NCBI RefSeq assembly: GCF_024868665.1
Contig: NC_079904.1
Location: forward strand, 22,055,784-22,119,783
Direction of reading: 5' to 3'
Source of the DNA: Triplophysa rosa
Taxonomy: Eukaryota > Chordata > Actinopteri > Cypriniformes > Nemacheilidae
DNA: 64,000 bases
Position 1 is the stretch's first letter. Every line of letters starts with the position of its first letter. The notes below the pieces were generated by a model. It saw only the letters and a program-made list of their open reading frames with translations. It had not been told where the DNA came from and ran no database searches. Both the position numbers and the translations under genes were made by a program. This document shows, one piece after another, positions 27,483 through 40,476 of the stretch.

Positions 27483-29747
27483 TAAATCAGAAGTGTACTC
27501 CAATCATGTTCAGTGTATCCGTTTAGAGAAGATAAATAGAAAACATAAACAGATTTCTTGTGTCGAGAATTCAGATAGTTAGTAAACATGACACAGACTA
27601 CTAAATTACATTTTAAAGAATTTAAATTTCTGTTTGAAATAGGCTAATGTTATTATGCTGTAAAACACATTATGCAACTTTATACTCTCCTAACTCGAAG
27701 ATGTTGACTAGAAATGTTTGAAATTTGTGTGGAAAACCGTTCCCTTCAAACGTTTTTACACAGTGAAACTAAACAGGTTAAGTTGCATGAACATAGAACC
27801 TTAATTGAATTATTCGCTAAATCAAGTTCACGTAGATTTGTCTTCAAATAATTCGTTCAGAATCCAAAACCTCACATAAAATATTTATTTTTTCCACTGA
27901 AAGCGCTGTTTTTGACAGTACTCGATTGATGATAAATCCCATATCCATTATAACACAAAAATCATGACTGACTTTTAAAATTATAATGAATAATAATTAG
28001 AGCTAAGACCTCTTAGACCTCTTATTTTCAACTATTTAAGTGCCCCATCAGTTCTTATTCTTAAACCAGCATAAATAACCAAAATGTTGTGATAAACTGA
28101 GATTATTTTTTACCTTTTAACTTACTATTATTTTTTTTTATGAACCATGTGGTGCGTATTTTGTCTTGCTGTATGGCAAATTGCCAAATGATTTGTCATT
28201 GTGTGGCCAATTTCTAAATTCTACATTTTGCTTAAACCTGATGTGGATGTCAAAAAAAGCACCTTTTAGATACTAATGACAACAGCAAAGCATTTAAAGC
28301 ATGTTTTTAAATATGACAGAAAATATAAAGTGTATCTTTATGATGAAACCTATATCACTGAAGACACAATTATTAGAATTTTTTCCATGCAACTGCTCAA
28401 TCAGTTTGTTTTTTTATTTTAATATTTTGCTAAAATTAAACACGTTTTAATAAAAATGCTGTCATAAAGACTGTGTTCTAGGTAGAAATGTGTGTTGGTA
28501 CATCTGTGACCCCAGAGCCCTGTGTAGAGATTTCATCAACACCTAAGGCTATAGTTCCATGGCCTTTATTCTGGTGGTTTCTACCATAACATTACATTAA
28601 TGGTTCAAAAATGCATCTTGCTAAAGAACAGCAGGGTCAAATGTAAGACGTCTTGTTACCTGGAGCTCAAATCCACTCACACTAATCCATTTATGTGTTT
28701 TGGACACTGCAAATTGTAGTTAAGGCTCCCTCAGGTATTGTAACAGGCATACATTTGATTTTCCAGGGAAGCAAAAGTTACATTTGGAGGTCAATGCTGT
28801 TAATGTTTTCACAAACTGTTGTAATGTATGGCTTGACAGCACTGTTTGCCAAGTTATAAGTTTGGATATTAATCAGTTAGTCAAAATGCCAATCACCTAC
28901 AAAAGAAAAATGTATGGGAATATACTAGAAAATATAATGCAATATATTAAATAATACATTTCCATACATTGTAACTAAGTGCTTATATTTTTCAATATAT
29001 GAAAAGCAGCAATGTCTTATTATTTAATATATTACAAATGTATTTAATAAAATTTCAAATATATATAATAAACAGTTTAATATATCATATTTATGTTTGT
29101 GTCTAATGGAAATGAATACATGTACATCAAACTTTTTAGGCAAGATTTTTGATGATTAATTAAATAAACTCTTATGTGTGGATCAGACAAAAGCGGTCTA
29201 TATAAGCCCGAAAAATGTTGCATATTTGATGTATTTGTCCTATTGAATGAAGAAGCATTGATGTATTTGAATGGACATGACATGTGGTCTTGCACTCGGT
29301 TGCCATTAAAGCACAAATCATTTATGGTCCACAACATTAATTGTATGTCAACACTGCCATCTAGTGACCCAACTACCTCGTTACAACAGTCTTACATTTG
29401 AAAATAAATGAACACTAATGGCTGGAATACACTACAAGGCTTTTAAAATCTGAACAAATTTTTTTAAACTAGACATCATACACTTGCAGACTTTTTGAAA
29501 GTTTCAGATAGAAACACACTAACTGATCAAATCTCCAGACTGAAAATCTGAGCAAGTCTTGTAGTGTATTGTAGCCTGAAGTGGATGTTTAATTGTGTTT
29601 GCGAACACCATGGTAAGGATTTTCATAGTTGTTGTTAAAAGCCACCACTAAATTAATACCAACTAATTTAACTTGCTAACTATACACAAAGCACGTCATT
29701 TCTCAACACCACACACGGATCACCACCTGGAAATGTTTGGGAGTCAT

Positions 29748-30722
29748 CCCTGATAGCACACGTACATCTGGGAGATTATTTGATGTCTCCATTTTTTTTT
29801 TGTCCATCTGCAATACGTCTCTGAGACGTACTCATCTCATGCAATATAGACATATTTAAGATGTTTGTGATTCATAATGTATGCATTCATAATGTATCCT
29901 TTTCCTGAGAAGTTTATCAGATGTTTTACACAGCAGATGTTTTTCAGATCTCCAGATCTTTAGCAGACATCTTGCAGACGTCGGCTACATATTAGGGTTG
30001 CACGGTGTACCGGTGCTACGGTAGCATCGCGATGCTAAAGCTTCAAAACACCCGCGATGCCTCTCTATTTTTGAAACGGTAGTATCGTAGTACCGTAGTT
30101 AATGTTGCATATGCGCATTGATATTTATTTGAACACATACATCTGCCTTTTTGCGGTGTTTATCTCCAAAATGAATGTGTGTTTTGAATGACTCGTACGA
30201 GTTAATGATTCAAATTGGCGTTTTGAACGAGTTGGTTAAATGATTCACTAACTCAGTGGAAAATTGACGCCACCTACTGGCCGTTTTAGTTCTGCATTTA
30301 AAGTAAGCCTAATATTTCCCTTTATAAAGACTGCTGTATCAATTCAATTTGTCCAACATTTGAATTAGTTCCTACGTGAAAAATGATCTAGTGTACTTTA
30401 GTATTTACTACAGTAAAATACTAAAACTCATAGATACTAGTGTTTTTGAGTCTTATCATAGTAAATATTTAAGTATACTACAGTATTTATAGTATTTACA
30501 AATGACTAAATGCAAATGTATTTGCTACAATTTATCCAATTACTACAGTTAATACAACAACATATTCTAGTGCAAAGTATAATACAGTTTACTATAGTAA
30601 ATACAAAATGTTTGGCACAGCATCGTGATACTACTTGGTATCAAGATACTTCAGCTGGTATAGTATCGTAAGACATGTTTATGGTACCGTGACAACCCTA
30701 CTACATATGTGCTATCTAGGGT
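29748..30722. mobile_element. TAGCACA-ended element interrupted by a hAT miniature element
   Basis: The outer element begins CCCTGATAGCACACGTACAT and ends ATGTGCTATCTAGGG, an inverted pair, with internal copies of an AGACGTCT/CAGATGT motif. It is split by a second element at 29993-30700. Without the insert it would be about 260 bp, like the copies in the mfsd4b introns. Confidence 0.75.
29993..30700. mobile_element. hAT-type miniature element, complete
   Basis: Ends TAGGGTTGCACGGTGTACC and GGTACCGTGACAACCCTA. Flanked by the exact 8-bp duplication CTACATAT (29985-29992 and 30701-30708). 708 bp, non-coding, with a CTACAGTA/TACTATAG-rich interior. Confidence 0.85.
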
Positions 30723-30983
30723 CCAAATAGCGGATGCGGGGTGTTCAACAAAGTTCATTTTATCAGTTATGTTTTTTTTATTTAAGCTATTTTGCGTGGT
30801 ATTCTAATTTGTTTAATGCAAATGTAGTTTAGTAACCGTTGCATTATTACCTGATTAAGGTTTTAAAGTAATGATAAACCAGATTGTGTGATATAGCGAC
30901 AGTATATGATTTTATGACATGATAAACTTTGGTCATTTTGAAGAATGCAATAAATTTACTGTCGTCATCGCACTTCTGTGAAC

Positions 30984-33684
30984 ATGCCAACAATGGAAGA
31001 GCAGCACTTTGAAAAGGAGCAACAAAATAGCACCGAAGAGTTTAAAGAGTTACGAGGATCCAAAAATGTTGATATAGGCCTAGTCCGGCCCGGACGTTAC
31101 AAGAGTGACTGCTGGCGATGGTTTGTCAGCATTGCCCTGTACGCATCAGCGCTTGTTCTGGTAAGGCTGTTTATATTCATTTAGCGGGAATATTTTTATT
31201 TAGCAAGTTATCCAATCAAACAGATAAAAAATTGCGTTGTTCTTGTACTGATGAAAGTAGGTATTGATCACCAGATCCAGGTACGTCTGCTAAAGATCTG
31301 CAGATGAGCAAACACTCTCAAAAATATGTAGACGTCAGATAGACGTCTCTGAGATGTAGCCTATGTGTGCTATCAGGGGAGTGGACAAAGGACATCTTTT
31401 TCTTTGGTGTGTTTTCAGGGAATGGCCATCTCTGTACTGGGACCTACCCTTGAAGACCTGGCTAGTAATGTCAACAAAAGCATTAGTAACTTGTCCTATA
31501 TATTTGTGGGTCGCTCAGCAGGATATGCTGGGGGCTCTTTGTTAGGAGGGATCCTGTTCGACATTGTCAGTCCCCATATGTTACTGGGTAAGGTTTTCAA
31601 ACTATGTTAAAAATGTTGTAAAAATGAACCACTTACCACCATTCACTTACAGCTGAATGATCTCTGCAGGCTTGTCGTTGTTAATCACATCATCTGGGAT
31701 GTTTGGGACTCCATTCTGTAAAAATGCTTGGCTGCTCACTGCTCTGATATCCAGTGTGGGGGTGTCAATGGGAGTTATAGACACGGGTAAAAGCTCATTT
31801 CTTATAACAATCAAATGTATACTGAAAAAAACGTTGATTTGAAGCTGCAGTTCGTAACTTACTGTGTGCATGAAACAAAGTTGCAGGATATTTAATGCAC
31901 TCATCTTTAGTTATGTCAAACTGACATTTCCTCTAGAATCTGACCCGACAGCTCTATTTATAAATCATTATTATAAGCTCACATATACTGTGAATAGATA
32001 TAACCCAGATAGCACAGGTATGTCTGTAAGATGTCTGCTAAAGATCTGGAGATTTGGAAAACATCTCCTGTAAAAACATCTGATAAACGTCTTAGAAAAA
32101 GCAGCTTTGCGTATCAAAAAGATACGTCTTGCAGATGTAAATCTCCTAGATGTATGTGTGCTACCAGGGAAAAGAGGGTCGAGTGTCCAACTCTGCTGGA
32201 AACCGGCCCTCTAGGAACAGAATTGTGACGTGTTTCATGTTTATTCCAAAAAAAATCACCTTGCAGATGTAAATGCAGGCACCAAATAGACGTCTCCTAG
32301 ATGTACATTTGCTATCAGGGAGTGTTTCTGGGTGCTCCTTTTATTTAAAACACGACAGCTCCTTTATCAACTCTTCCCTCGATTGCAAGAGGCAAATCTT
32401 GTTGATCGCTCAAGTGCAGCATCTCATGACACTGACCACACCTACTGATTTTTATGTATTTGCTCAAGAATTGATTTGTGTTTATTTTCAACCAAAGAAG
32501 TTACGGATTGCATCTTAGAACAAATATTGCACGAAATGCATTAATCCGGTAACAGTTTGAATGAGCAGTACTGTCTGAATCGTGTTGTAAAAATAAGTTG
32601 AAACATTAACAACACTCTCTGGTTCTTTACAGGTGGTAATGTTCTCATATTGGACACGTGGGGAGAGCAGGCCGGACCGCACCTGCAGGCTTTTCATTTC
32701 AGCTTTGCTGCTGGGGCATTTGTCTCCCCAATAATAGCCAAGTTGCTCTTTGGTCACAAGCCTGGCAAAAACGCCTCCGCCGATGCAACCACAATGTCTG
32801 AAAACTCTTCCAGCACAATCCTTCCATTTTCCCATCCCACGAGATCTTTTCCAACATCTATGTGGGCATACGTTGTAATAGGTGTGTTTGTTTTATTGGT
32901 GTCACTCTCCTTTTTCATCCTGTACTTTCGCAGTCCGCCGATCTCAAGTCGAAAAAAGACAGCCAATGGAAAGCAGGTGTTCTCCAAACGCCACAACACT
33001 CTCATATTTCTGCTCTCTATGTTCTTTTTCTTCTACGTTGGAAGTGAAGTAGCATACAGCTCTTTTATATTCACATACGCCAAAGACTACGCTGGTATGG
33101 ATCAGGCACGGGCAGCGGGGCTAAATTCACTCTTCTGGGGAACATTCGCCGTTGGCCGTGGTCTGGCCATCTTCATTGCAGCTTGTCTGCGCCCAGGCAC
33201 CTTGATCTTGCTTTGTCTAGTGGGCACTACAGTTTCCTCACTGCTGCTGCTCCTTTTCAGCCGAAATGACCCTGTGTTGTGGACCTGCACTGCTCTACTT
33301 GGTATCTCGATGTCTACCATCTTTCCCAGTGGGATTTCATGGGTGGAGCAGTACACAACGGTGACGGGGCGTTCAGCTGCAGTGTTCGTGGTGGGCGCAG
33401 CACTTGGTGAGATGGTCCTGCCAGCTTTGGTTGGCTTTTTGCTGGGTCATGTGCAGAATCAGCCGTTGTTGATGTACTTGGCATTTGGCACATCCGTCTT
33501 CACATCAGTTCTCTTCCCTGTCATGTACAAAATCATTTCACGAGAAAGAGCGACGGGCAAAAGCAACCAAGGTGACAGTGAGTATTCCCAAAGCCCACAA
33601 GACAACACGGAGGAGCCAAACAATGAAAAGAAAGCTGAATATAAAGATTCATATGATTCAAGTCTGAAAAAATCTGCAGCCTAA
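30984..33684 (+). CDS. mfsd4b: mfsd4b, NaGLT1-like major facilitator sugar transporter, complete
   Basis: Major facilitator superfamily membrane transporter of the MFSD4 group; MFSD4B is known as sodium-dependent glucose transporter 1 in mammalian kidney. Exons: 30984-31160, 31419-31587, 31670-31786, 32633-33684; all GT-AG, in phase, 504 residues. The N-terminus is hydrophilic (MPTMEEQHFEKEQ), then twelve hydrophobic segments are expected: SIALYASALVLGMAISVLGP opens the first, the loop SYIFVGRSAGYAGGSLLGG carries the MFS signature, and VLILDTWGEQAGPHLQAFHF follows. A charged loop near residue 260 separates the halves; the C-terminal tail is polar (EEPNNEKKAEYKDSYDSS). The last exon encodes more than two thirds of the protein. 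Start is the ATG, not the in-frame GTG two codons upstream. Introns 1 and 3 carry TAGCACA-type elements. Convergent with ccnk. Transport substrate in this fish is inferred from the family. Confidence 0.9.
31265..31380. mobile_element. TAGCACA-family element copy in mfsd4b intron 1
   Basis: Contains GTACGTCTGCTAAAGATCTG and ends GTGTGCTATCAGGGG, matching the right end of the element at 29748-30722. It ends about 40 bases before the acceptor of exon 2. The left terminus is unclear. Confidence 0.55.
32004..32169. mobile_element. TAGCACA-family element copy in mfsd4b intron 3
   Basis: Begins CCCAGATAGCACAGGTATGT and ends TGTGTGCTACCAGGG. A partial relative with AGACGTCTCCTAGATGTACA and the end TTTGCTATCAGGG follows at about 32261-32321 in the same intron. 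Confidence 0.65.
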
Positions 33685-33778
33685 GTTTTAATGTCATCTG
33701 TTGTTAGTGCTGTTGCTGGCCAGTCGACGGACATATTTTCCATATTTCATTTAAAATAGAACATAGAAACAAATCAAA

Positions 33779-34283
33779 TGTGAACCTGGACCACAAAACC
33801 AGTCGTAAGCGTAAATTTTCTGTTCTAGATTCTAAGGGTGCAAAAAATAAAAAGTAGCAGGCCATCGCTAAGAAGAAACAGGTTTGTTTTAACGCTCTAT
33901 GTTGGCTTACCACTGTAATGACGATGAACCCCAACACGGAAATTCTAAGCTTTACATAGATACCAAAGTAATTGAGAGTGAGTAATTCCCAAAGAGTGAG
34001 TAATTCCCAAAGAGCGGGCAGCAGCGAGTGAAGTTTGTAAGCTGTTTCCAGTCATTTTTGTTTGCAATTTTGCTGCATCCACTCGCAAAAAAAATGTTTG
34101 ATATATGTACAGTAGGAAATGTACAAAATATCTTCATGTAACATGATCTTGACTTAATATCCTAATGACTTTTGGCATAAAAGAAAAATCTATCATTTTT
34201 ACCCATACAATGTTTTGTTGGCTAATGCTACAAATATAGCCGTGCTACTTATTACTTTTATGGTTTTGTGGTCCAGGGTCACA
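33779..34283. mobile_element. TGTGACCCTGGACCAC-type element, copy 2
   Basis: Begins TGTGAACCTGGACCACAAAA and ends TTTTGTGGTCCAGGGTCACA (20-bp near-perfect inverted ends). The interior matches the copy at 20948-21536 (AAATTCTAAGCTTTACATAG, GAGCGGGCAGCAGCGAGTGA). It lies 95 bp after the mfsd4b stop codon, so it may fall in the 3' UTR. Confidence 0.75.
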
Positions 34284-35640
34284 AATATGAAAATAACACT
34301 ACACTGGGAAATAAAACCGCCTGTACCACATGCACTGTGCTTACATCCATATCAATAAACAGAAAAAGTAGTGCAAAAGCAAAACCTTTGAAATCTCTTC
34401 ACGTGTGTCGGTCTGCAGGCCTCTGTTATCATCAGGTGACTCGAAAGAAACACCTCTGCGTGCTTCTCTATTCGTTCAAATTAATCATCAATTCATTAAT
34501 TGTGGCAGTACAGATGATTTTATACAACTCCTCTGTTTACTCTGACTTTCCTATGGGAGAAGAGGGAGGCAATTAAAGGAGTAACATGGAGTGAACTTCC
34601 TTTTCGGGAAAACTCGGAACACTTCCTGTTTAAAAGCAGTCCTTAGCTGCATCCGAATTCGCTCACTCGTTCACCATTTTCTTTATAGCAAATGCTAAAT
34701 AGTCGACGATATGGGGAAGAAGTGAAGAACAGTTGTCATAATGCTTAGCTTATATTACACCTGTGTGGCTTTATGGATTGTTTTATAAAATGGTAAAGTT
34801 CATTTTCACCTTATTTGTCATTATTATTGTATTAGTTTATACTAAAGAGAACAAAACAACTGTTTGTCACATTTATTTACTAATATGTAATTTAAAACAT
34901 TTGATGAAATTATATAATATATTTAAAATGAAGCACTACCATCTATCCCATTTATCTAATCCGTTTATTCTTAAAGGAATAGTTCACCTTCAAAATGAAC
35001 ATTCTGTCATCATTTACTCACAGTTATTTGAAACCTGGATGATTTTCTTTCTTCTGCAAAACACAAGAGAGAATATTTTGAAAAATGTTGGTAAACAAAA
35101 CTGTTGGTGCCTGTTGACTTCGACACAAAACCAATGCAAGTCAATGGGTACCAACGGTTTGTAACATTCTTCAAAATATCTCCTTTTGTATTCTGCAGAA
35201 GAAAGTAAGTCATACAGGTTTGAAATGACAAGAGGGTGTGTAAATAATGACAGAACTGTAATTTTGAAGGTGAACTATCCCTTTTAAAAGTAGAAAATAA
35301 CTGTCAACAAGAACAAACACAAGTGTATAAACATACATTCCTGGCACAAAATAGCAGACACACGCACAATCGTGCGTGTCTGTGTGTGTGCATCCGTGCA
35401 TTTGTGTGTGTGTCTATGTCCATGTGTGTTAGTACGTGTGCATATTGTGTGTGTGGAGTGTTTTGTATGTGGGTGTGTCTGTCGAGTTGAGTTGACACCC
35501 GATATAGTGCACAAAATAGGAGATAGAGGGCCAATTTGGACGCAGCTCTTGCTTGTAAACAATATTTTAGGTGACCACAATTGTATTGAACCCTGAATAT
35601 TTAAATAATAACAGAAGAGACACAAATCAAATCCAGGAGG
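34284..35640. other. Space between mfsd4b and ccnk
   Basis: No coding exon seen. Holds a TTAA-type element (34971-35287) and a (TG)n/(CA)n-rich stretch at about 35370-35480 that produces meaningless open frames on both strands. Confidence 0.5.
34971..35287. mobile_element. TTAA-ended miniature element
   Basis: Left end TTAAAGGAATAGTTCACCTT, right end AAGGTGAACTATCCCTTTTAA; the arms extend inward over about 50 bases (TCTGTCATCATTTACTCAC against GTGTGTAAATAATGACAGA). Non-coding. Confidence 0.75.
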
Positions 35641-35648
35641 AAAATGAC

Positions 35649-36617
35649 TTTATTAACAGCCTAAAGAACACATGAGGGTGGGGCTGTAACCTGCCAATCA
35701 ACTGCTAAACAAACTAAGGCACATATAGAAAAACTGTGAAACTGTTTTGAACCATGAATGGACCCACCCGACCCTTACATCAGTCAAAGGTGCTAGAAAC
35801 GCATCTGAATACACGGATTGCTAATGACGATGTGTTTTTTCCCCCCATCTTGATAAGAAAATACATACAATTCTGCAACACAGCAACTCAAAAGCAAAAG
35901 AGAAGTCTTACATTAAGGAAAAATAGAATAAACTAGTTTGTACAACCAAAAATTCATAATTCATTCATAGAGTAAATTGGAATGTAAGTGGTGATGTGAA
36001 TAACAAGAATAATTTAAAGAAATAGTTCACTTGAAAATTAAAACTACACTGTCCCTCATGTTGTCACAATCCCACGTGCTGTTTAACAAATATTTTGAAA
36101 GATCTTTGCAAAGATTTTTTCCATACAGCAACCGTTCATTGTGCTCCGCAAAGCTCCATAAGCGCGGCTCACGTGTTATATTTGAAATCATCTGAAAGTC
36201 CACAGCGTTGAATGACATTCGTTCTTCCGTGTCTCGCTACAAACACTGAGATGTCTTCTGCTTTTGTTTTTCAAAGCTTGACAGACATACTCACTATAAA
36301 GAGCTGTTGTACAGAGCCGACTCTTCAAAGTTCTCCGTTTGTGTGCTACAGAGAGAGTTTGAAACAACATGAGGGATTTCTGAGAGAACTATTCCTTAAA
36401 TTCCAGAGAAAATCTACAGAACGGGGAAACCCTGAACCAAAGCAGAAATCTGTGGACTACTTGATGCTCCAATTCAAGCACAGTCTGTACCTTCCTGTGA
36501 TATCTGCAGTCGATACAGACGGTGAGTTGTTGTCCAAACGGTTTGTCAGGCACATATATTATGAGCCTTAATCCTCAGGGTGTTTGAGCGAGCGGAGGAC
36601 TGTGACTGCATTAAATC
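35649..36617 (-). other. ccnk: ccnk 3' UTR with an embedded TTAA-type element
   Basis: The first minus-strand AATAAA after the ccnk stop is at plus-strand 35649-35654, giving a 3' UTR of about 0.97 kb. Inside it, 36013-36399 is an inverted-repeat element (TTAAAGAAATAGTTCACTTG left, GAGAACTATTCCTTAA right). Confidence 0.5.
36013..36399. mobile_element. TTAA-ended miniature element in the ccnk 3' region
   Basis: Inverted ends as given by TTAAAGAAATAGTTC and its complement, with inner arms around CCCTCATGTTGT and ACAACATGAGGG. The 119-codon plus-strand frame crossing it is not considered a gene. Confidence 0.65.
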
Positions 36618-39600
36618 TCATCTCATCCAAGCTCCTCTGTTCATTCCTGCCACTGGTGGCATGCCGTGGGGCGGCAGGGGCACCTGAGGTTGCCCAGGAG
36701 GAGGCGGGTACCCGGCGGGCGGCAAACCCATAACGGGAGGCGGCACAGTGTGACCCGGTGGCATGCGTGGAGGCGGGTAGCTGGGGTTGTATCCAGGAGG
36801 AGGGTATGATGGGGTGGGCGGAGGCAGGTTGGGAGGGGGGTATGTGGTTGGAGGTGGAGGACCTGGAGGCGGAGGGTTTTGATGTGGGTAGACGTGTGGG
36901 TGGTACGGCAGACCGTAAGAAGGGGGCATGGGCGCATACGAGGGCCCTTCGGTCTTCATCATAGACTGCAGGCTCTGATATCCTTCCCCTGACATGTACG
37001 AACTGGACGTGGACATTCCCATGATATAGCTGGAAGGGGGTGGGGGAGGCGGGCGGTGAGGTAAAGGAGGCGGGGCCCCGTGTGGCAGAGGAGGAGCCGG
37101 CCCCTGCGCAGGGTCCATTTCAGCAGACGTGGCCGGTTCTGCTTCAGCAGGCGGTGCTGGGATGGCAGATGGAGCCTTGCGATCTACATCAGGGGACAGA
37201 TGTTAGGGTCTGAATGAGTTGAGTGAACATGATTACATCTGCTTATAAACTTAGAATTTTGCTTCTGACTTAAAAAAGCCAACACGGTGACGTCTAGGTA
37301 TAAAAATAAATGACATACCAAAAATAATAATACCAACAGTATTCAACACACATTTTGTATTATTGATTAGGTCTTTGTGGAGTGTACGTAGGATATCCTT
37401 GAGCCAGGTTATTTTAAAGAAGTAAAACATGTAAAACAAAACTCTTATGATGCTTTCAAAATTGAACCATTTTTCTACATTCTACAACGTTGGCCGAGAA
37501 ATGCATTATTCAATTTACTGAAGAACCAATTAACAGAATAATCAAATATCAAAATAGTTACCTACAGCCATAAATAGGATCACTGCAATTTTTGATTTAC
37601 GATGAGCATGAAAAAAACACAGGAAGTCTTACCTGGCGGTTGGGAAGCAGGTGGAGGAGGCATGGGACTCTCCAACCGTGGTATCTTACACCCAACTTGC
37701 TCTGAATCAAAAACACAAAAAGATTAACCATTAATTATGAAAAAATATGAAATACTTAGTATAACACCGTTAAACACTTGTGTGTCGTACCTGCTGGAGC
37801 TTTAGGTTCTTCCTTAGGTGAAACCTACAAAACAAAATTAAACAAATAAACCTTTAAATAATTCATTTATCTTTTTTTTTTTACATTTGTATGCCACGTA
37901 TTGGTACACTACATTGGACTTTAGAGATGCACTGACTCTACATTTCTCCCGATAACCGATTATTCAGAGTAATATCTACCAAAACCGATATATATCATAT
38001 ATCATATACGACTATTAATATCGAACATCAAACACAGTGATGTTTCTTGACATTTTCTATATACAAATTCATTGCATTTTCCTGTTTTCTTTTGATTGAC
38101 AGGTTACATCGGCCGATAGTGTTAAAAATTGCTTTTATCGACCGATACCTTTTATTGGCCGATATATCGGTGCATCTCTACTGGATTTAAATCATTATTT
38201 ATTTTAGTAACCAAACAGCTTGCGATTGGAATGTGGTTTGGGATTGGTACAAATTCCAAACTTGCAGCCCTAGTGGGCAATGATGGCAATATACAACATG
38301 GTATGCAACAAGAGTTCATTTTTCACATGTGGATGCCCCAAACACATTGATTTTGTGTTCTCTGCAAACCAGCCCTTTTGCTAAGCTACTTTAATAAACC
38401 TGACAAACAATCAGATGTCCAGAACTGACACACAGCCATCAGTCAGACAGGACAAAGTCAGCAATGTTATAAGAAAGAACGCGTTTTCTCTCATAATTAA
38501 TGTTTAACTTACGTGTTGCCGTTTAATCTTGGCGGGTGGGCTGGCCTGGGGGGAGTTTTTCTTGGAGGGAGTTTGAACGGGTGGGTTCTGCCCAGCCGAC
38601 TGGCTGGGTGGGGCCGCAGGAGGCGGTGGCGGCGGCTTCTCTTTCTCCGGAATTTGAGGCTGCTGGGGTATCGGCTGTTTACCCTGAGAGTACAAGTCCA
38701 GGATCTGGTGGCAGATATCTAAAGAAAACAAGGTGAAAGGTATGGAAATGAAGAACGAGCTCACGGTAAACTGAAGCTTCAAGCCAATTCAGCGACAAAA
38801 ACGTTTAAGAAAAACATCTCTGTCTGTGTGAATAGCTTTGGTGCTGAACATTGTTACATCTGCTGTAGTCTCTTACCCTCCAGCAGCTCAACCGGCACGT
38901 CCTGTACAAACTGCTCCCACCACCGGCGGGACGACTGCTTAGACGTCCACTCCTGGATGTCAAACTTACACAGACGACCGGCAAGGTACATGACCGCCAC
39001 TGCTATGATCTCTGGCTCCCATTGTAGCGACAGCATTGTGCAGAGACTGCTAGCACATGAAAACAAGATGATAATTAATGAAAAAAAACACACTTTGGCT
39101 GTTTTGCATTCTTTTGAAGCTTATTAGACAGAAAAATGCAGGCATCCAAAATGAACTCCAAATCCAAATAAAGATTTAAAAAAAAATTGGATCCCTATTT
39201 TTGGGCCTAAAACTGTGTACTCCAACAAAACGATACCATACTTTATATGACAAAAGCTGAAAATCTGGGAGTGATGCAATGATCCGTGCTGCTTGTTACA
39301 AATTACAGGAGAAATACAGTTCTACCACTTATTATTAACCATACATTTCAACAATTTTATTTAAACAAAACCATATATGCATATATGCTAAAAACACACC
39401 TGTACCTACAGTCAAAGTTAAACAGACCTGTCATTGACAAAAGTCCAAGCCATCTGCACAAGCTTCTGCACTTTGTTCTTATCACCTGAAAATCAAACCA
39501 TCAGGTGAGTTCCAGCACAAGTTTGATTGTTGACTTGACTAACAACGGTAAGAAGCAATGAGAACAAATAAAACAGACGGACTTGTGAAAGTTGATCAAC

Positions 39601-40476
39601 TGGCTCAAAATTACCTTTCAGTTGTTTAGCGTAGCGCAGCAGAAACTGATACGGGTGCTCCACTTGTAAATCGAACTTGATTGTCTGCAGCAAAATTCTT
39701 TCCAAGACCATGACCTCCTCCTGTAGAGACGTTTCATAAAACACGATGGATGAATACAGCTGGGACATAACAAGACCGATCAATTGTGTCTTGAATGGGT
39801 TGCAAACCTTTGGATCATCTCCAAACTGGGCAAACTGCACATCGTTGAGCAGACTGCGAGCCGTTTTAATGATGTCCTTACACTTCTTAGGGGTTTCTTC
39901 AACTTTTCCAGCCAAGAAAAGACAGCAAGCCCCAGTAACCTTTGGAGAAAAGCCAATGCACTTCATTTATAGTTTGCTTAATCAGAATTTGGTTGGCACT
40001 CACTGCCTTATTGCTTGTGTAATTCAGTATTCAGTATATAGAACAGCCCGTATTACTTACGTATCTTGGAAACTGTTTAAAAGAATGAAACATGTAAAAC
40101 CGATGAAAATATGTTATTCCAGTCGCCAATGTATCATAATGTCTTAAAAGTCGGTTAAGGATAGTATTAAGAACGTATAAAAACTTAGTAGGACAAAGAT
40201 ATGGTGACATAACCGTGATGTATACACTCGTTGGAATAAAATGTTAATATTTAAAAATGCATTTAAAGGATACAGCCCAAGACGAGTTCCGACATCAAAT
40301 ATGAACCTGGCCCCCTCTCGCCTGTACCGGGCTTCTGTGGCCGGGTCAAGGCCGTCGGACTGGGACGGGGTGTGGGCTAGATCCTTTTTATCCCAGTACC
40401 AGCATGGCTTTATGTGATCCAGATTTGTGGCAAAACTTCCAGAGGTGGAGTTAGAGTTCTCTTTGCCGTCCTTCAT
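36618..40476 (-). CDS. ccnk: ccnk, cyclin K, complete coding region
   Basis: Cyclin partner of CDK12 and CDK13, which phosphorylate the RNA polymerase II C-terminal domain in the nucleus. Coding exons (minus): 40274-40476, 40061-40142, 39808-39939, 39615-39720, 39428-39485, 38877-39046, 38513-38718, 37791-37824, 37633-37701, 36618-37183; total 1626 nt, 541 residues, all in phase. The start MKDGKENSN is the first ATG after the UTR acceptor. Two cyclin boxes: [76 protein letters not shown], then [20 protein letters not shown] and [15 protein letters not shown]. The C-terminal half is proline-rich ([20 protein letters not shown]; ends NRGAWMR), as in vertebrate cyclin K but shorter than the human protein (about 580 residues). 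The donor after exon 5 (GACAG|GTCTGT) is weak. A non-coding first exon lies upstream. Confidence 0.95.
37922..38180. mobile_element. hAT-type ATATCGGTGCATCTCTA miniature element in a ccnk intron
   Basis: Ends TAGAGATGCACTGAC and ATATATCGGTGCATCTCTA. Flanked by TTGGACTT (37914-37921) and CTGGATTT (38181-38188), an 8-bp duplication diverged by two transitions. Same family as 904-1238. No coding frame. Confidence 0.7.

Larger units (their letters stand above)
22991..30983. other. Intergenic region between akt1 and mfsd4b
   Basis: About 8 kb. It contains a LINE tail (23080-23340), a 45-bp minisatellite and LTR (24030-24911), a fragment of the ATATCGGTGCAT family near 25440, an unexplained minus-strand frame (27170-27482), and the TAGCACA-type element (29748-30722). 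Between 24.9 and 29.7 kb it is otherwise AT-rich without recognisable genes. Confidence 0.5.

Noticed and set aside
35284..35625. Plus- and minus-strand frames with Cys/Val or His/Thr runs
   Set aside because: They arise from a (TG)n/(CA)n microsatellite.
36212..36571. 119-codon plus-strand frame opposite the ccnk 3' end
   Set aside because: It crosses a TTAA-type inverted-repeat element and has no family similarity.
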